DNA of 7,098 nucleotides from an uncultured Caulobacteraceae bacterium (GCA_903884915.1 CAISGS010000394.1:1-7098); one strand, 5' to 3'; shown: positions 1-6,857, counted from the stretch's first letter. Notes: generated from the sequence alone by a model not told the origin. Program-made: numbers and translations.

Positions 1-1112
1 CCCAAACAGACATGCTGACCAAAGCCAAAGCCCAGATGTTTGCCGCTAAGGCCCGTCTTCTTGGCGGTGCGAGACACATCAAACTGGTCGGGATTATCGA
101 ACACGGTCTCGTCACGATTGGCCGAGGGGTACCACATGACCACCTTCTCGCCCTTCTTGATCAGCTTGCCGCCGACCTCGACATCGCAGGTTGCGGTGCG
201 GCGCATATGCATGACCGGGCTAATATAGCGCACGATCTCTTGGGCGGCGTGGGGCAGGAGGCTGGGGTCCGCGATCAGGGCAGCGCGCTGATCGGGGTTC
301 TGGTCCAGTGCGATTAGGCCGCCGGTAATGGAGTTGCGCGTGGTCTCGTTCCCGGCCACGACCAGCAGGATGAAGGTGGCCAGATAGCGCGGGATGGGAA
401 ACTCGGTCCCCTCCTTGGCCGAGCGGACCAGCATAGAGATCAGATCATCGCCCATGGCTGCTTCGCGCGCCTGCCAAAGGCCCAGCGAATAGAGCGCCAT
501 CTCTTGGATACAGGCATTGATATAGTCTTGGCTGGAGCGGCATTCGGGATCGTCTTCCCCGACCACGGCATTGGACCATTCAAACAGCTTATCGCCATCG
601 GCCTCGCTGACCCCGAACAGTTCGGCCAGGGTCTGGATGGCATAGGGGGCGGAGAAGCCGGCGACGAAGTCGATGGGCCCGCCCTCGGCCGCCCGCTTGG
701 CAATCATGGCGTCGATCAGCACATTGGCTCTGGCGCGAATGCCGGCCTCCATGTCGCGAAGGCGCGGCGGGGTAAAACCGCCCATGATCATGCGCCGGTA
801 ATCGACATGGTGCGGGGGGTCCATCGAGATCATCGAGGCCTCAACGCTAGCGTCAGCAATATCATTCTCGTTGGCGATGCGATGGCCGCCATTTTCGCGG
901 GCGGAGGAAAAGGTCTCTGGATCGGTCGAGGCGCGGACAATGTCCTCGTGGCGCGTCAGGGACCAAAAGCCCGCGCCGTCCTCTTCGGGGTTCCAGTGGA
1001 CCGGGTCATTGACCCGCAGCCAAGCGAACAGATCATGCGGCACGGCCTGCACATAGAGGTCTGGATTTTTCAGATCGATCTCTTTTGGGGCTTGCGTCGC
1101 TGCGGCGGCCAT
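1..1112 (-). CDS. Cytochrome P450 (C-terminal end beyond window)
   Basis: This is a haem-thiolate monooxygenase, probably soluble, that would insert one oxygen atom from O2 into a lipophilic substrate using electrons from a ferredoxin/reductase pair not encoded here. The 370 visible residues show the C-helix segment MDPPHH (97-102), the I-helix oxygen-activation motif AGNETTR (253-259), the K-helix ExxR pair E292/R295, and the haem loop FGFGQHVCL (362-370) with ligand Cys369. The gene runs off the window at position 1, so only the last few tens of residues should be missing. The ATG at 1110-1112 has a good ribosome site, GGGAGAG at 1118-1124, five bases upstream. The sequence around the I-helix, the 'GEDDPE' stretch and 'IKKGEKVVM' resemble, from memory, the CYP125/CYP124/CYP142 group of sterol and branched-lipid hydroxylases. 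The substrate is not shown by the sequence. It is transcribed divergently from the 1158-1733 gene. Confidence 0.95.
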   Translation of the reverse strand, partial: MAAAATQAPKEIDLKNPDLYVQAVPHDLFAWLRVNDPVHWNPEEDGAGFWSLTRHEDIVRASTDPETFSSARENGGHRIANENDIADASVEASMISMDPPHHVDYRRMIMGGFTPPRLRDMEAGIRARANVLIDAMIAKRAAEGGPIDFVAGFSAPYAIQTLAELFGVSEADGDKLFEWSNAVVGEDDPECRSSQDYINACIQEMALYSLGLWQAREAAMGDDLISMLVRSAKEGTEFPIPRYLATFILLVVAGNETTRNSITGGLIALDQNPDQRAALIADPSLLPHAAQEIVRYISPVMHMRRTATCDVEVGGKLIKKGEKVVMWYPSANRDETVFDNPDQFDVSRTAKKTGLSGKHLGFGFGQHVCL

Positions 1113-1157
1113 GTCGTCTCTCCCATTGGTCTATATTTTGAGGCAAGATAACCCCTT

Positions 1158-1733
1158 ATGAGCCTCGTCCGCTATCCCATTGCGGCCTCTGCTGAAGCTG
1201 CTCTGTCTTCGCCGCTCGGTCATGCCGAACGCGAGAGCGAGGCGGCGCGTCTGGTGGGCAAGGCGGTGGCCTTTGTCAGTCAGGATATAGGGCCTGAGTT
1301 TGATAGCCGAGACGCGGCGCTCGAGGCTTGGCGCGAGCACCCGACCGACCTGCCTTTCGAAGATCTGTGGCGCAAGGTGCGTGAGACGGTTGCCCCCGTG
1401 TCGGGCCGTATGCCCGGCCCCAAGCAGTTAACACCAACCTTTGAAGCGGGTAAGCGCTGGCCCGCGCCGCCGCCCAAGCCCAAGACCGTATGGCGCCTGA
1501 ACATCACCTTCTGGCAGCCGATTGCGGCCCAAGTTGAGGCTCCGGCAGAGCATACCGGCCCTCAGGCGCGCAAGCTGCGGCGTGATCCGGAGGCGGAACA
1601 GTTGGACGGCGCCAGCCTTCGGGCCTTGGCACAGCAACCTTTGCGCCCGCAAAGGCTACAAAAGGGGCTCGATATTGGCCTGTTCGAGGTCCGCGCGCCG
1701 GAAGATCCGACCCGGCTGATTGCCGACGAATAG
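1158..1733 (+). CDS. Conserved-looking protein of unknown function upstream of murI
   Basis: I do not recognise this 191-residue protein. It has no signal peptide or membrane segment, so it is likely cytoplasmic. Residues 26-75 look helical and charged. Residues 99-121 are rich in Pro, Trp and Lys, with APPPKPK leading into the tryptophan-containing segment VWRLNITFWQP. The C-terminal 45 residues (ASLRALAQQPLRPQRLQ, then GLDIGLFEVRAPEDP) look like a compact conserved end. Codon use is GC-rich like its neighbours, and the frame is open over its full length, which supports a real gene. The ATG at 1158 has only a distant GAGG (1140-1143, 14 bases away), so the start is less sure than the frame. 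The stop lies 49 bp before the preferred murI ATG on the same strand, so the two are probably co-transcribed. No function can be assigned. Confidence 0.75.
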   Translation: MSLVRYPIAASAEAALSSPLGHAERESEAARLVGKAVAFVSQDIGPEFDSRDAALEAWREHPTDLPFEDLWRKVRETVAPVSGRMPGPKQLTPTFEAGKRWPAPPPKPKTVWRLNITFWQPIAAQVEAPAEHTGPQARKLRRDPEAEQLDGASLRALAQQPLRPQRLQKGLDIGLFEVRAPEDPTRLIADE

Positions 1734-1782
1734 GGACGCCGAACCGATAGACGCAAGGTCCGGTCAGGGGTACATCTGGGTC

Positions 1783-2634
1783 ATGGCAATTGGTGTTTTT
1801 GATTCAGGGGTGGGCGGTCTTTCGGTCCACCGGGCGCTTGTGGACGAGCTTCCACAGGCTGATTTCCTCTATCTGGCCGATCAGGCGAACGCCCCCTATG
1901 GCGGCAAGGGCGGCGAGGAGATTGTCGATCTGACGCGAGCGGGCTGTATCCGCCTGTTCGATCAGGGCGCGTCCCTCGTCATCTTGGCCTGTAATACGGC
2001 CTCCGCCATCGCCCTTCGCCGCTTGCAACAGACCTGGCTGCCGACCTATCGCCAGAGCCTTGGCCGGGCGGTCAATGTGCTGGGCATCATCGTGCCGACC
2101 ATCGAGGCGGCGACGGGCCTGCCTTGGGAGCATGAGGCCGAGCGGCGTGGCGATAAGGTCGAGCGGCTGGATGTTCTGGGCGTTTTCTCCACCCCCGGCA
2201 CCGCCCGCAGCCGGGTCTATGAGATCGAGATCGACAAGCGCCGTCAGGATGTGGCGGTCTTTTCCGAGCCCTGTCCCGACCTTGCCGGGATGATCGAGGC
2301 CAATGCCGCGCCGCAGGACCTGTTGGCCAAGATCACGGCCCATGTCTTGGCTTTGAGCCAACGGATTGGCCGTGCGCCGGATCGGGCGATCTTGGGCTGT
2401 ACCCATTATGAGTTGGTCGCGGACCTGTTTCGCCAAGCCTTGCCGCCGGGCACGCCTCTGATCCATCAGCCGGTCGCGACGGCCGAGGCGGTGGTGCGCT
2501 ATCTGGCTCAGCATCCCGAATATGATCCGGGCAAGAGCGGCCTTCGCCGGTTCCTGACCACGGGCGAGCCCGGCGCGCAAAATGATCTGGTTAAGGCCTT
2601 TTGGGGCGCGCCCCTTAGCTTTGACGCGGCCTAA
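1783..2634 (+). CDS. murI: Glutamate racemase MurI
   Basis: This cofactor-independent racemase interconverts L- and D-glutamate in the cytoplasm and supplies D-Glu to MurD for peptidoglycan precursors. The 283-residue product opens with the family signature VFDSGVGG (5-12), in which Asp7-Ser8 belong to the active site. It carries both catalytic cysteines: Cys70 in ACNTAS (69-74) and Cys206 in GCTHYEL (205-211), next to His208. NAPYG (36-40) and STPGTARS (136-143) match other conserved racemase segments. Length is slightly above the usual 260-275. The second cysteine motif reads CTHYEL where CTHYPL is most common. I prefer the ATG at 1783 because family members begin just before xIGVFDSG. The alternative TTG at 1720 would add 21 unconserved residues and overlap the upstream gene. 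An AGGGG at 1766-1770 lies 12 bases ahead. The last 20 bases overlap the convergent ampG gene. Confidence 0.95.
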   Translation: MAIGVFDSGVGGLSVHRALVDELPQADFLYLADQANAPYGGKGGEEIVDLTRAGCIRLFDQGASLVILACNTASAIALRRLQQTWLPTYRQSLGRAVNVLGIIVPTIEAATGLPWEHEAERRGDKVERLDVLGVFSTPGTARSRVYEIEIDKRRQDVAVFSEPCPDLAGMIEANAAPQDLLAKITAHVLALSQRIGRAPDRAILGCTHYELVADLFRQALPPGTPLIHQPVATAEAVVRYLAQHPEYDPGKSGLRRFLTTGEPGAQNDLVKAFWGAPLSFDAA

Positions 2635-2636
2635 CC
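2589..2636. terminator. Nested stem-loop at murI/ampG convergent ends (possible bidirectional terminator)
   Basis: An outer stem pairs GGTTAaGGCC (2589-2598) with GGCCTAACC (2628-2636), nine base pairs with one bulged A. Inside it the perfect palindrome GGGGCGCGCCCC (2603-2614) can fold as a four-pair GC stem with a CGCG loop. The structure covers both stop codons and the 20-bp overlap of murI and ampG. Neither strand has a proper U-tract directly after it: on the minus strand TTTT comes six bases past the stem, and on the plus strand none is seen. An intrinsic terminator is therefore only possible. The alternative role is a 3'-end stabilising or RNase-processing stem. Confidence 0.35.
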
Positions 2637-3952
2637 AAGATCAGGCAAAGGATAAGGGCGGGCAGGCCGATGGCTCCGGCCCCGATGAAGAACAGGCCAT
2701 AGGCCCCCATCAGTCCATGGGTGACCTGCAGGCTCTCGACCAAGGCCCCCGAAAAGCCCTTCAAGAACTTACCCACCCAGGCATAGGTCGAGGTCAGGAG
2801 CGCATATTGGGTGGCCGTATAACCCAGACTGGTTAGGCCCGACATGTAGGTGACCAGCGCCACACCGGCGAAACTCATGGCAAAACTGTCGAAGGCCATG
2901 ATGCTGCTAAAGAGGGTCAGGTCTGCGCCCCGATAGGCCAAGAGGGCGAAGCTGGCGACGGCCAAGGGCTGCAAAATGGCCCCGGCGATCAGGGTCTTGA
3001 CCTGTCCAAAGCGCAGGGCAAAGAGGCCGCCGACGGCAATGCCCGCGATCGAAGCCATCAGGCCCGCCGAACCGCGGACTGCACCCACCATGTCCTTCGT
3101 AAAGCCCAGATCGTGGTAAAAGGGATTGGCCATTGGCCCCATGATGAAATCTGGCAGGCGATAGAGGCTGATCATGGCCAACATCAAAAAGGCCATGACC
3201 CCGTGGGTTTTGAAAAAGGCCACGAACGGTCCGACAATGGCTTGGCGCATGCCGCCGAGGGTCCAGAGCGGTAGGGCGGCGGCGTCGCGATCTTGGGTCT
3301 CTTGGTCGCGGCGCGGTTCGCTGGCCTTGAGGCTGGCGATCAGGCCGATGGTCATGGCCCCGGCAGCAAGGCCATAGGACAGGTTCCAGCCCAGATGTTG
3401 CGCCGAGACAAGGATCAGGGCGTCGGTGCATAGAAGGGCGGCGCGGTAGCCCAGCTGGAGGGCCGAGGACAGGAGCGCGATCTCTTCGCCATCATCGGCC
3501 GCCTCGATCCGCCAAGCATCGACGACAATGTCTTGGGTTGAGGAGGCAAAGGCGAGAACGAGGGCAAAGACCCCGAGCATAGTCAGTCCGCCCTTAGGGC
3601 CGATCATGGCCATGGCGATGAGGGCAAGACCGATCAGGATTTGGCTTATCACCATCCAGCCGCGCCGCCGCCCGAGCCTGCCCAGAAGGGGGGCGTCCAG
3701 CCGGTCAATGAAGGGGGCCCAAAGATATTTCAGCGAATAGGCCATGCCGACCCAGGACAGGAACCCGATGGCCTTCAGACTGGTGCCCTCATCGCGCAGC
3801 CAATAGCCTAGCGTATTGCCGCTGAGTAGGAACGGCAGGCCCGAGGAAAAGCCCAGCATCAGCATGACCAGCACCTTGGGCTGGCGCAGGGACGCTAAGA
3901 CGTGTTTAGCACCGGTATTGGTAGCTTTGGGGGTCTTGGTGGCTTCAGTCAT
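2615..3952 (-). CDS. ampG: AmpG-type muropeptide permease (major facilitator superfamily)
   Basis: This inner-membrane transporter of the AmpG family would import GlcNAc-1,6-anhydro-MurNAc (peptides) released by wall turnover, driven by the proton motive force, for peptidoglycan recycling. The 445-residue protein is hydrophobic throughout with about 12 membrane spans after a 25-residue cytoplasmic start. Family-typical segments are LGFSSGLPFLLSGNTLGYWL (33-52), KYLWAPFIDRL (75-85) followed by the charged loop GRLGRRRGW (91-99), SSTQDIVVDAWR (137-148), and GYTATQYALL (377-386) leading to WVGKFLKGFSG (392-402). A charged loop with no hydrophobic span (209-225) marks the middle of the protein. 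E. coli AmpG is longer (491 residues), and shorter 12-span versions are usual elsewhere. The ATG follows the kinase-like gene by 36 bp, with only a weak GGGA-type ribosome site, so expression may depend on the upstream genes. Substrate is inferred from family. Confidence 0.9.
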   Translation of the reverse strand: MTEATKTPKATNTGAKHVLASLRQPKVLVMLMLGFSSGLPFLLSGNTLGYWLRDEGTSLKAIGFLSWVGMAYSLKYLWAPFIDRLDAPLLGRLGRRRGWMVISQILIGLALIAMAMIGPKGGLTMLGVFALVLAFASSTQDIVVDAWRIEAADDGEEIALLSSALQLGYRAALLCTDALILVSAQHLGWNLSYGLAAGAMTIGLIASLKASEPRRDQETQDRDAAALPLWTLGGMRQAIVGPFVAFFKTHGVMAFLMLAMISLYRLPDFIMGPMANPFYHDLGFTKDMVGAVRGSAGLMASIAGIAVGGLFALRFGQVKTLIAGAILQPLAVASFALLAYRGADLTLFSSIMAFDSFAMSFAGVALVTYMSGLTSLGYTATQYALLTSTYAWVGKFLKGFSGALVESLQVTHGLMGAYGLFFIGAGAIGLPALILCLILVRPRQS

Positions 3953-3988
3953 GGTGCGTGGTCCCGCCCGTCGGGGAACGCCCCCAAA

Positions 3989-5182
3989 TCACGAGATCAG
4001 ATTGGCCTGAGCCGAGCCTAAGGTCCAGTGCGGCTTGGCGCCGGTGTCACGCTGCAGCCAGTGCCACAGGGCGCGGCGAAGGGCGATCCGCTCCAGCGGC
4101 TTGGACAGGAAATCATCCATGCCCGCGTTCAGGCAGGCGGCGCGGCTGTCTTCATCCTGATGGGCGGTCAGGGCCAAGATCGGCGTCGTGATCCCCCGCG
4201 CGCGCAGGGCGGCGGTCAGGGAGGGGCCATCCATCTGGGGCAGGCCCATATCCATAAAGATTAGGTCATAGGTACCGGCCAGGGTCTTGGACAGGACCTC
4301 GTCAGCGCTCGAGACGCAGTCGACGCGGCAACCTTCTTGGGTCAGCAGGGCGCGGGCGAGCAGGGCGGCAATGGCATTGTCCTCGACCACCAAGACCCGT
4401 GCACCGCGATTGGAGGTGGGCGGGGAATGGGCCGTCCCTTGGGATAGGGCGTTTCCGGCCTGTTGTTCTCTATCGAACCGGGCCTCGAACCACAGATCGC
4501 TGAGACCCACATGGCCTTCACTCAGACCAAGGCGGCCACCATGCAGATGGGCCAGGGTCTGGAGCTTGGCGAGGGTGAGGCGCTCTTGGTCGCCGATCAT
4601 AGGCTGATGGGACGCCTCTAGGCTGGCCAGCGTCGGCTTCACCGAGAACCGCAGGCCGATCTGAGCGGTTGCGACGGAGGATGGCCCCAGCGGCTCGACC
4701 GATAGGGTCAGGCTGCCCGATTTCAGGGTCGCTAAGGCCCGCTGGACCAGGGCCAGCAGGATCTGGCCCAGACGCTGTTCATCGGCCATAATCTTGGCCG
4801 GATGGGCCGCGTCGAGTCCCTGCTCAGTCCAATGGATATTGAGGCCCCGGGTCAGGGCCTTGGGCCGAAGCTGTTCGCAGACCGATTGCAGCAAGGGCGC
4901 AAGGGCGATCGGTTGCCGGTTTAGGGCCACTATACCCGCATTGAGCTTAGCCAGATCGATCATCTCATTGACCAGCCCATGGAGCTGGTCGCCCGATTGA
5001 CGCAGGGCCGAAAGGTAGCGTTGCTGCTGGGGCGACAGGTCGGTTTGGGCCAACAGGTCGGCCATGCCCAAGACGCCGCTCAGCGGCGTGCGCAGGGCGT
5101 GGCTCATGGTCGCCAGCACATGGCTGGTGTCGGCCGTGCCTTGAACGGCGGGCCAAGACGGTGATTTTGGGTCCTGTTGCAC
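3989..5182 (-). CDS. Soluble hybrid histidine-kinase-like protein with degenerate ATP-binding domain and C-terminal receiver
   Basis: This is a two-component phosphorelay protein of 397 residues with no sensor domain and no membrane span. A short N-terminus is followed by a HisKA dimerisation domain (about 22-85) with an intact H-box, SHALRTPL (27-34), and phospho-acceptor His28. Next is a HATPase-like region (about 90-237). Where active kinases have an N-box of NLxxNAxKF type, it reads ALVQRALAT (144-152), so the Mg-binding Asn is replaced by Arg148. No DxGxG (G1) motif is visible, and the GTGLGL (G2) site reads GDQERLTLAKL. Only the last strand region, HGGRLGL (214-220) and LWFEARF (230-236), survives. 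After a linker rich in Ser, Thr and Pro, the receiver domain (261-378) has all key residues: Glu267/Asp268, phospho-Asp311 in FMDMGLPQMDG, Thr339 and Lys361. It may be a phosphotransferase rather than a kinase. The start is GTG at 5182, the frame stays open upstream, and the ribosome site is poor. It lies between comM and ampG. Confidence 0.88.
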   Translation of the reverse strand: MQQDPKSPSWPAVQGTADTSHVLATMSHALRTPLSGVLGMADLLAQTDLSPQQQRYLSALRQSGDQLHGLVNEMIDLAKLNAGIVALNRQPIALAPLLQSVCEQLRPKALTRGLNIHWTEQGLDAAHPAKIMADEQRLGQILLALVQRALATLKSGSLTLSVEPLGPSSVATAQIGLRFSVKPTLASLEASHQPMIGDQERLTLAKLQTLAHLHGGRLGLSEGHVGLSDLWFEARFDREQQAGNALSQGTAHSPPTSNRGARVLVVEDNAIAALLARALLTQEGCRVDCVSSADEVLSKTLAGTYDLIFMDMGLPQMDGPSLTAALRARGITTPILALTAHQDEDSRAACLNAGMDDFLSKPLERIALRRALWHWLQRDTGAKPHWTLGSAQANLIS

Positions 5183-5187
5183 GCCTT

Positions 5188-5229
5188 GCTTTAGCCCGCT
5201 CAGCCTTAACGCTGAGTCAAAAGCTAAGC
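5188..5229 (-). promoter_or_regulatory. Intercistronic hairpin between comM and the kinase-like gene
   Basis: In the minus-strand transcript, directly after the comM stop, GCTTAGC (5229-5223) can pair with GCTAAAGC (5195-5188) with one bulged A. Inside it CTCAGC (5216-5211) pairs perfectly with GCTGAG (5204-5199) around a six-base loop. The stem fills most of the 47-bp gap and ends one base before AAGG (5187-5184), the only ribosome-site-like sequence, which sits just one base from the GTG start at 5182. No U-tract follows, so a normal terminator is unlikely. Limiting or coupling translation of the kinase-like gene, or processing the transcript, is inferred. Confidence 0.35.
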
Positions 5230-6831
5230 TTACCCATTGGTTAATCTTGAGGGAGTCGCCGCTGGTTGCGCCAAGGCTTGGCCGGGGTCGCCGGGGCTGC
5301 GGCGATAGATCAGGGCTTCGGCAATATGAAGGCGGCGCACCGGTTCGCTACCATCGAGATCGGCGATGGTGCGGGCGAGGCGCAGGGTCCGGGTCCAGCC
5401 CCGTGCGGTCACGCCCCCGGCCTCTGCGGCGCGGGTGAGAAGCTGACGACCAGGCTCATCGAGGGCGGCGATCTGTTCGAGCATCCGGCCCTGAGCCTGG
5501 GCATTGAGGCAAAGGTCGGGGCGTTCCCCCATCGCGGAACCTGTCTCCTCCTTGGCGAAGAAGGCTTGAGCTCGGTCCTGTTGAATCTGGCGGGCGCGGC
5601 TGACCCGTGCGGCGGCTTCAGCGGAGCCTTCTGCGGGCGGCGGCAAGGCCATGTCGGCGGGGGTGACAGGCGGCATCTCGATCTGAAGATCAATGCGGTC
5701 CATCAGGGGGCCAGAGACCCGTCCCTGATAGTCTTTCTGGCACTTGGGCGCGCGTCCGCAGGCCCCGCGCCCGACCCCGCCATGACCACAGCGGCAGGGG
5801 TTCATGGCCGCGATCAGCTGAACGCGGGCCGGATAGCGGATATGGGCATTGGCTCTGGCGACCATCACCTCTCCGGTCTCCAGCGGTTGGCGCAGACTGT
5901 CGAGGGCCTGAACACTAAATTCCGGCAATTCGTCAAGGAACAGGACGCCATTATGGGCCAGCGACACCTCACCGGGCTTGGCCTTGATCCCTCCCCCCGT
6001 CAGGGCCGCCATTGAGGCGGAATGGTGCGGTGCCCGAAAGGGTCTGGCACGGGTTAGCCCGCCCTTGGCGATCAGCCCGGCAACCGAATGGACCATCGAG
6101 GTCTCGAGGAGCTCGACCGGCGACAGGGGCGGCAAGAGGCCGGGCAGCCGCTGGGCCAACATCGACTTGCCAGAGCCCGGCGGTCCAACGAAGCACAGAT
6201 TGTGGCCCCCCGCTGCCGCGATCTCGAGGGCCCGCTTGCCGCCCTCTTGGCCCTTGACGTCACGCAGGTCGGGAATGCCGGGGCCGTCCAGCATGGGTCC
6301 GGGAACCGGCGGGCTTAGGACCTGAACCCCCTTAAAATGGTTGATCAGGGCAATGAGCGAGCGGGGCGCAAGGATCGGCACATCCCCGGCCCAAGCCGCC
6401 TCTGGACCGGATGATTCTGGACAGATCAGGCCAAGGCCCATCCCGTTGGCGGCAACGGCGGCAGGCAAGGCTCCGACCACGGGTGCGATCTGACCATCAA
6501 GGCCCAGCTCGCCAATGATGGCCCATCCATTGAGACTATCGGCTGGGATAACGCCCATCGCCGCCATGACGGCCAGCGCGATGGGCAGATCGTAGTGGCT
6601 GCCCTCCTTGGGCAGGTCGGCGGGCGCCAGATTGACCACCAGCCTGCGGGCGGGCAGGGCAAGGCCCAGTCCTGCGAAGGCGGCCCGCACCCGCTCACGG
6701 CTTTCACCGACCGCCTTGTCGCCAAGTCCAACCAGAACAAAGCAGACCTGACCGCCGGTCAACTGGACTTCGACATCGACGCGGCGGGCCTCAACCCCTT
6801 CAAACGCGACTGTGACAACCTTTGCGACCAT
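5230..6831 (-). CDS. comM: ComM/YifB-family AAA+ ATPase (Mg-chelatase-like)
   Basis: This cytoplasmic hexameric AAA+ ATPase belongs to the YifB/ComM family. ComM of Vibrio is a branch-migration helicase that extends integration of transforming DNA, and in non-competent species the role is less clear. From the ATG at 6831 the product has 533 residues. Residues 1-170 form the Lon-substrate-like N-domain with VGLGDKAVGESRERV (34-48) and LAPADLPKEG (68-77). Walker A GPPGSGKS is at 216-223 and Walker B VLFLDE at 296-301. Four cysteines of the family's zinc-like insert are at 346, 348, 358 and 364. The SGPLMDRID motif is at 373-381. The C-terminal domain (about 435-515) ends with ARTIADL and EALIYRR. 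All motifs are intact. The family N-terminus VAKVxxVAxxGVEA fits the 6831 start, with AAGAGG two bases before it. An upstream ATG at 6867 would add 12 unconserved residues. It lies 130 bp after gshB. Confidence 0.96.
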   Translation of the reverse strand: MVAKVVTVAFEGVEARRVDVEVQLTGGQVCFVLVGLGDKAVGESRERVRAAFAGLGLALPARRLVVNLAPADLPKEGSHYDLPIALAVMAAMGVIPADSLNGWAIIGELGLDGQIAPVVGALPAAVAANGMGLGLICPESSGPEAAWAGDVPILAPRSLIALINHFKGVQVLSPPVPGPMLDGPGIPDLRDVKGQEGGKRALEIAAAGGHNLCFVGPPGSGKSMLAQRLPGLLPPLSPVELLETSMVHSVAGLIAKGGLTRARPFRAPHHSASMAALTGGGIKAKPGEVSLAHNGVLFLDELPEFSVQALDSLRQPLETGEVMVARANAHIRYPARVQLIAAMNPCRCGHGGVGRGACGRAPKCQKDYQGRVSGPLMDRIDLQIEMPPVTPADMALPPPAEGSAEAAARVSRARQIQQDRAQAFFAKEETGSAMGERPDLCLNAQAQGRMLEQIAALDEPGRQLLTRAAEAGGVTARGWTRTLRLARTIADLDGSEPVRRLHIAEALIYRRSPGDPGQALAQPAATPSRLTNG

Positions 6832-6848
6832 GACCTCTTGCCCCCGAC

Positions 6849-6857
6849 TTATCCACA
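6849..6857 (+). promoter_or_regulatory. Perfect DnaA-box 9-mer upstream of comM
   Basis: TTATCCACA is an exact match to the strong DnaA-binding consensus. It lies 18 bp upstream of the preferred comM ATG, on the strand opposite to the gene, and is the only exact copy I found in the window. A single box does not make an origin. It could bind DnaA to adjust comM transcription, or be chance. The match is seen directly, and the role is not. Confidence 0.4.

Noticed and set aside
504..1151. 215-codon open frame on the plus strand
   Set aside because: It is antisense to the P450, whose haem, ExxR and I-helix motifs are clear. The antisense translation shows no family features, as is usual for shadow frames in GC-rich DNA.
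1720..1782. Upstream TTG start for murI
   Set aside because: It would add 21 residues absent from the family and overlap the previous gene. The ATG at 1783 matches the usual N-terminus.
1804..2580. 258-codon open frame on the minus strand inside murI
   Set aside because: It mirrors murI, which has both catalytic cysteines. The antisense protein is low in recognisable motifs and has no separate ribosome site.
2907..3431. 174-codon open frame on the minus strand within ampG
   Set aside because: It is out of frame with ampG and translates to an Arg/Pro-rich string typical of frame-shifted GC-rich coding DNA.
5206..5220. TTAA-N7-TCAA, one mismatch from a CtrA-type box, before the kinase-like gene
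   Set aside because: It is only 7 of 8 bases, lies within the hairpin, which already explains the sequence, and the organism is not shown to use CtrA boxes.
5266..6015. 249-codon open frame on the plus strand inside comM
   Set aside because: It is antisense to the intact Walker and C-terminal regions of comM. It is a GC-driven shadow.
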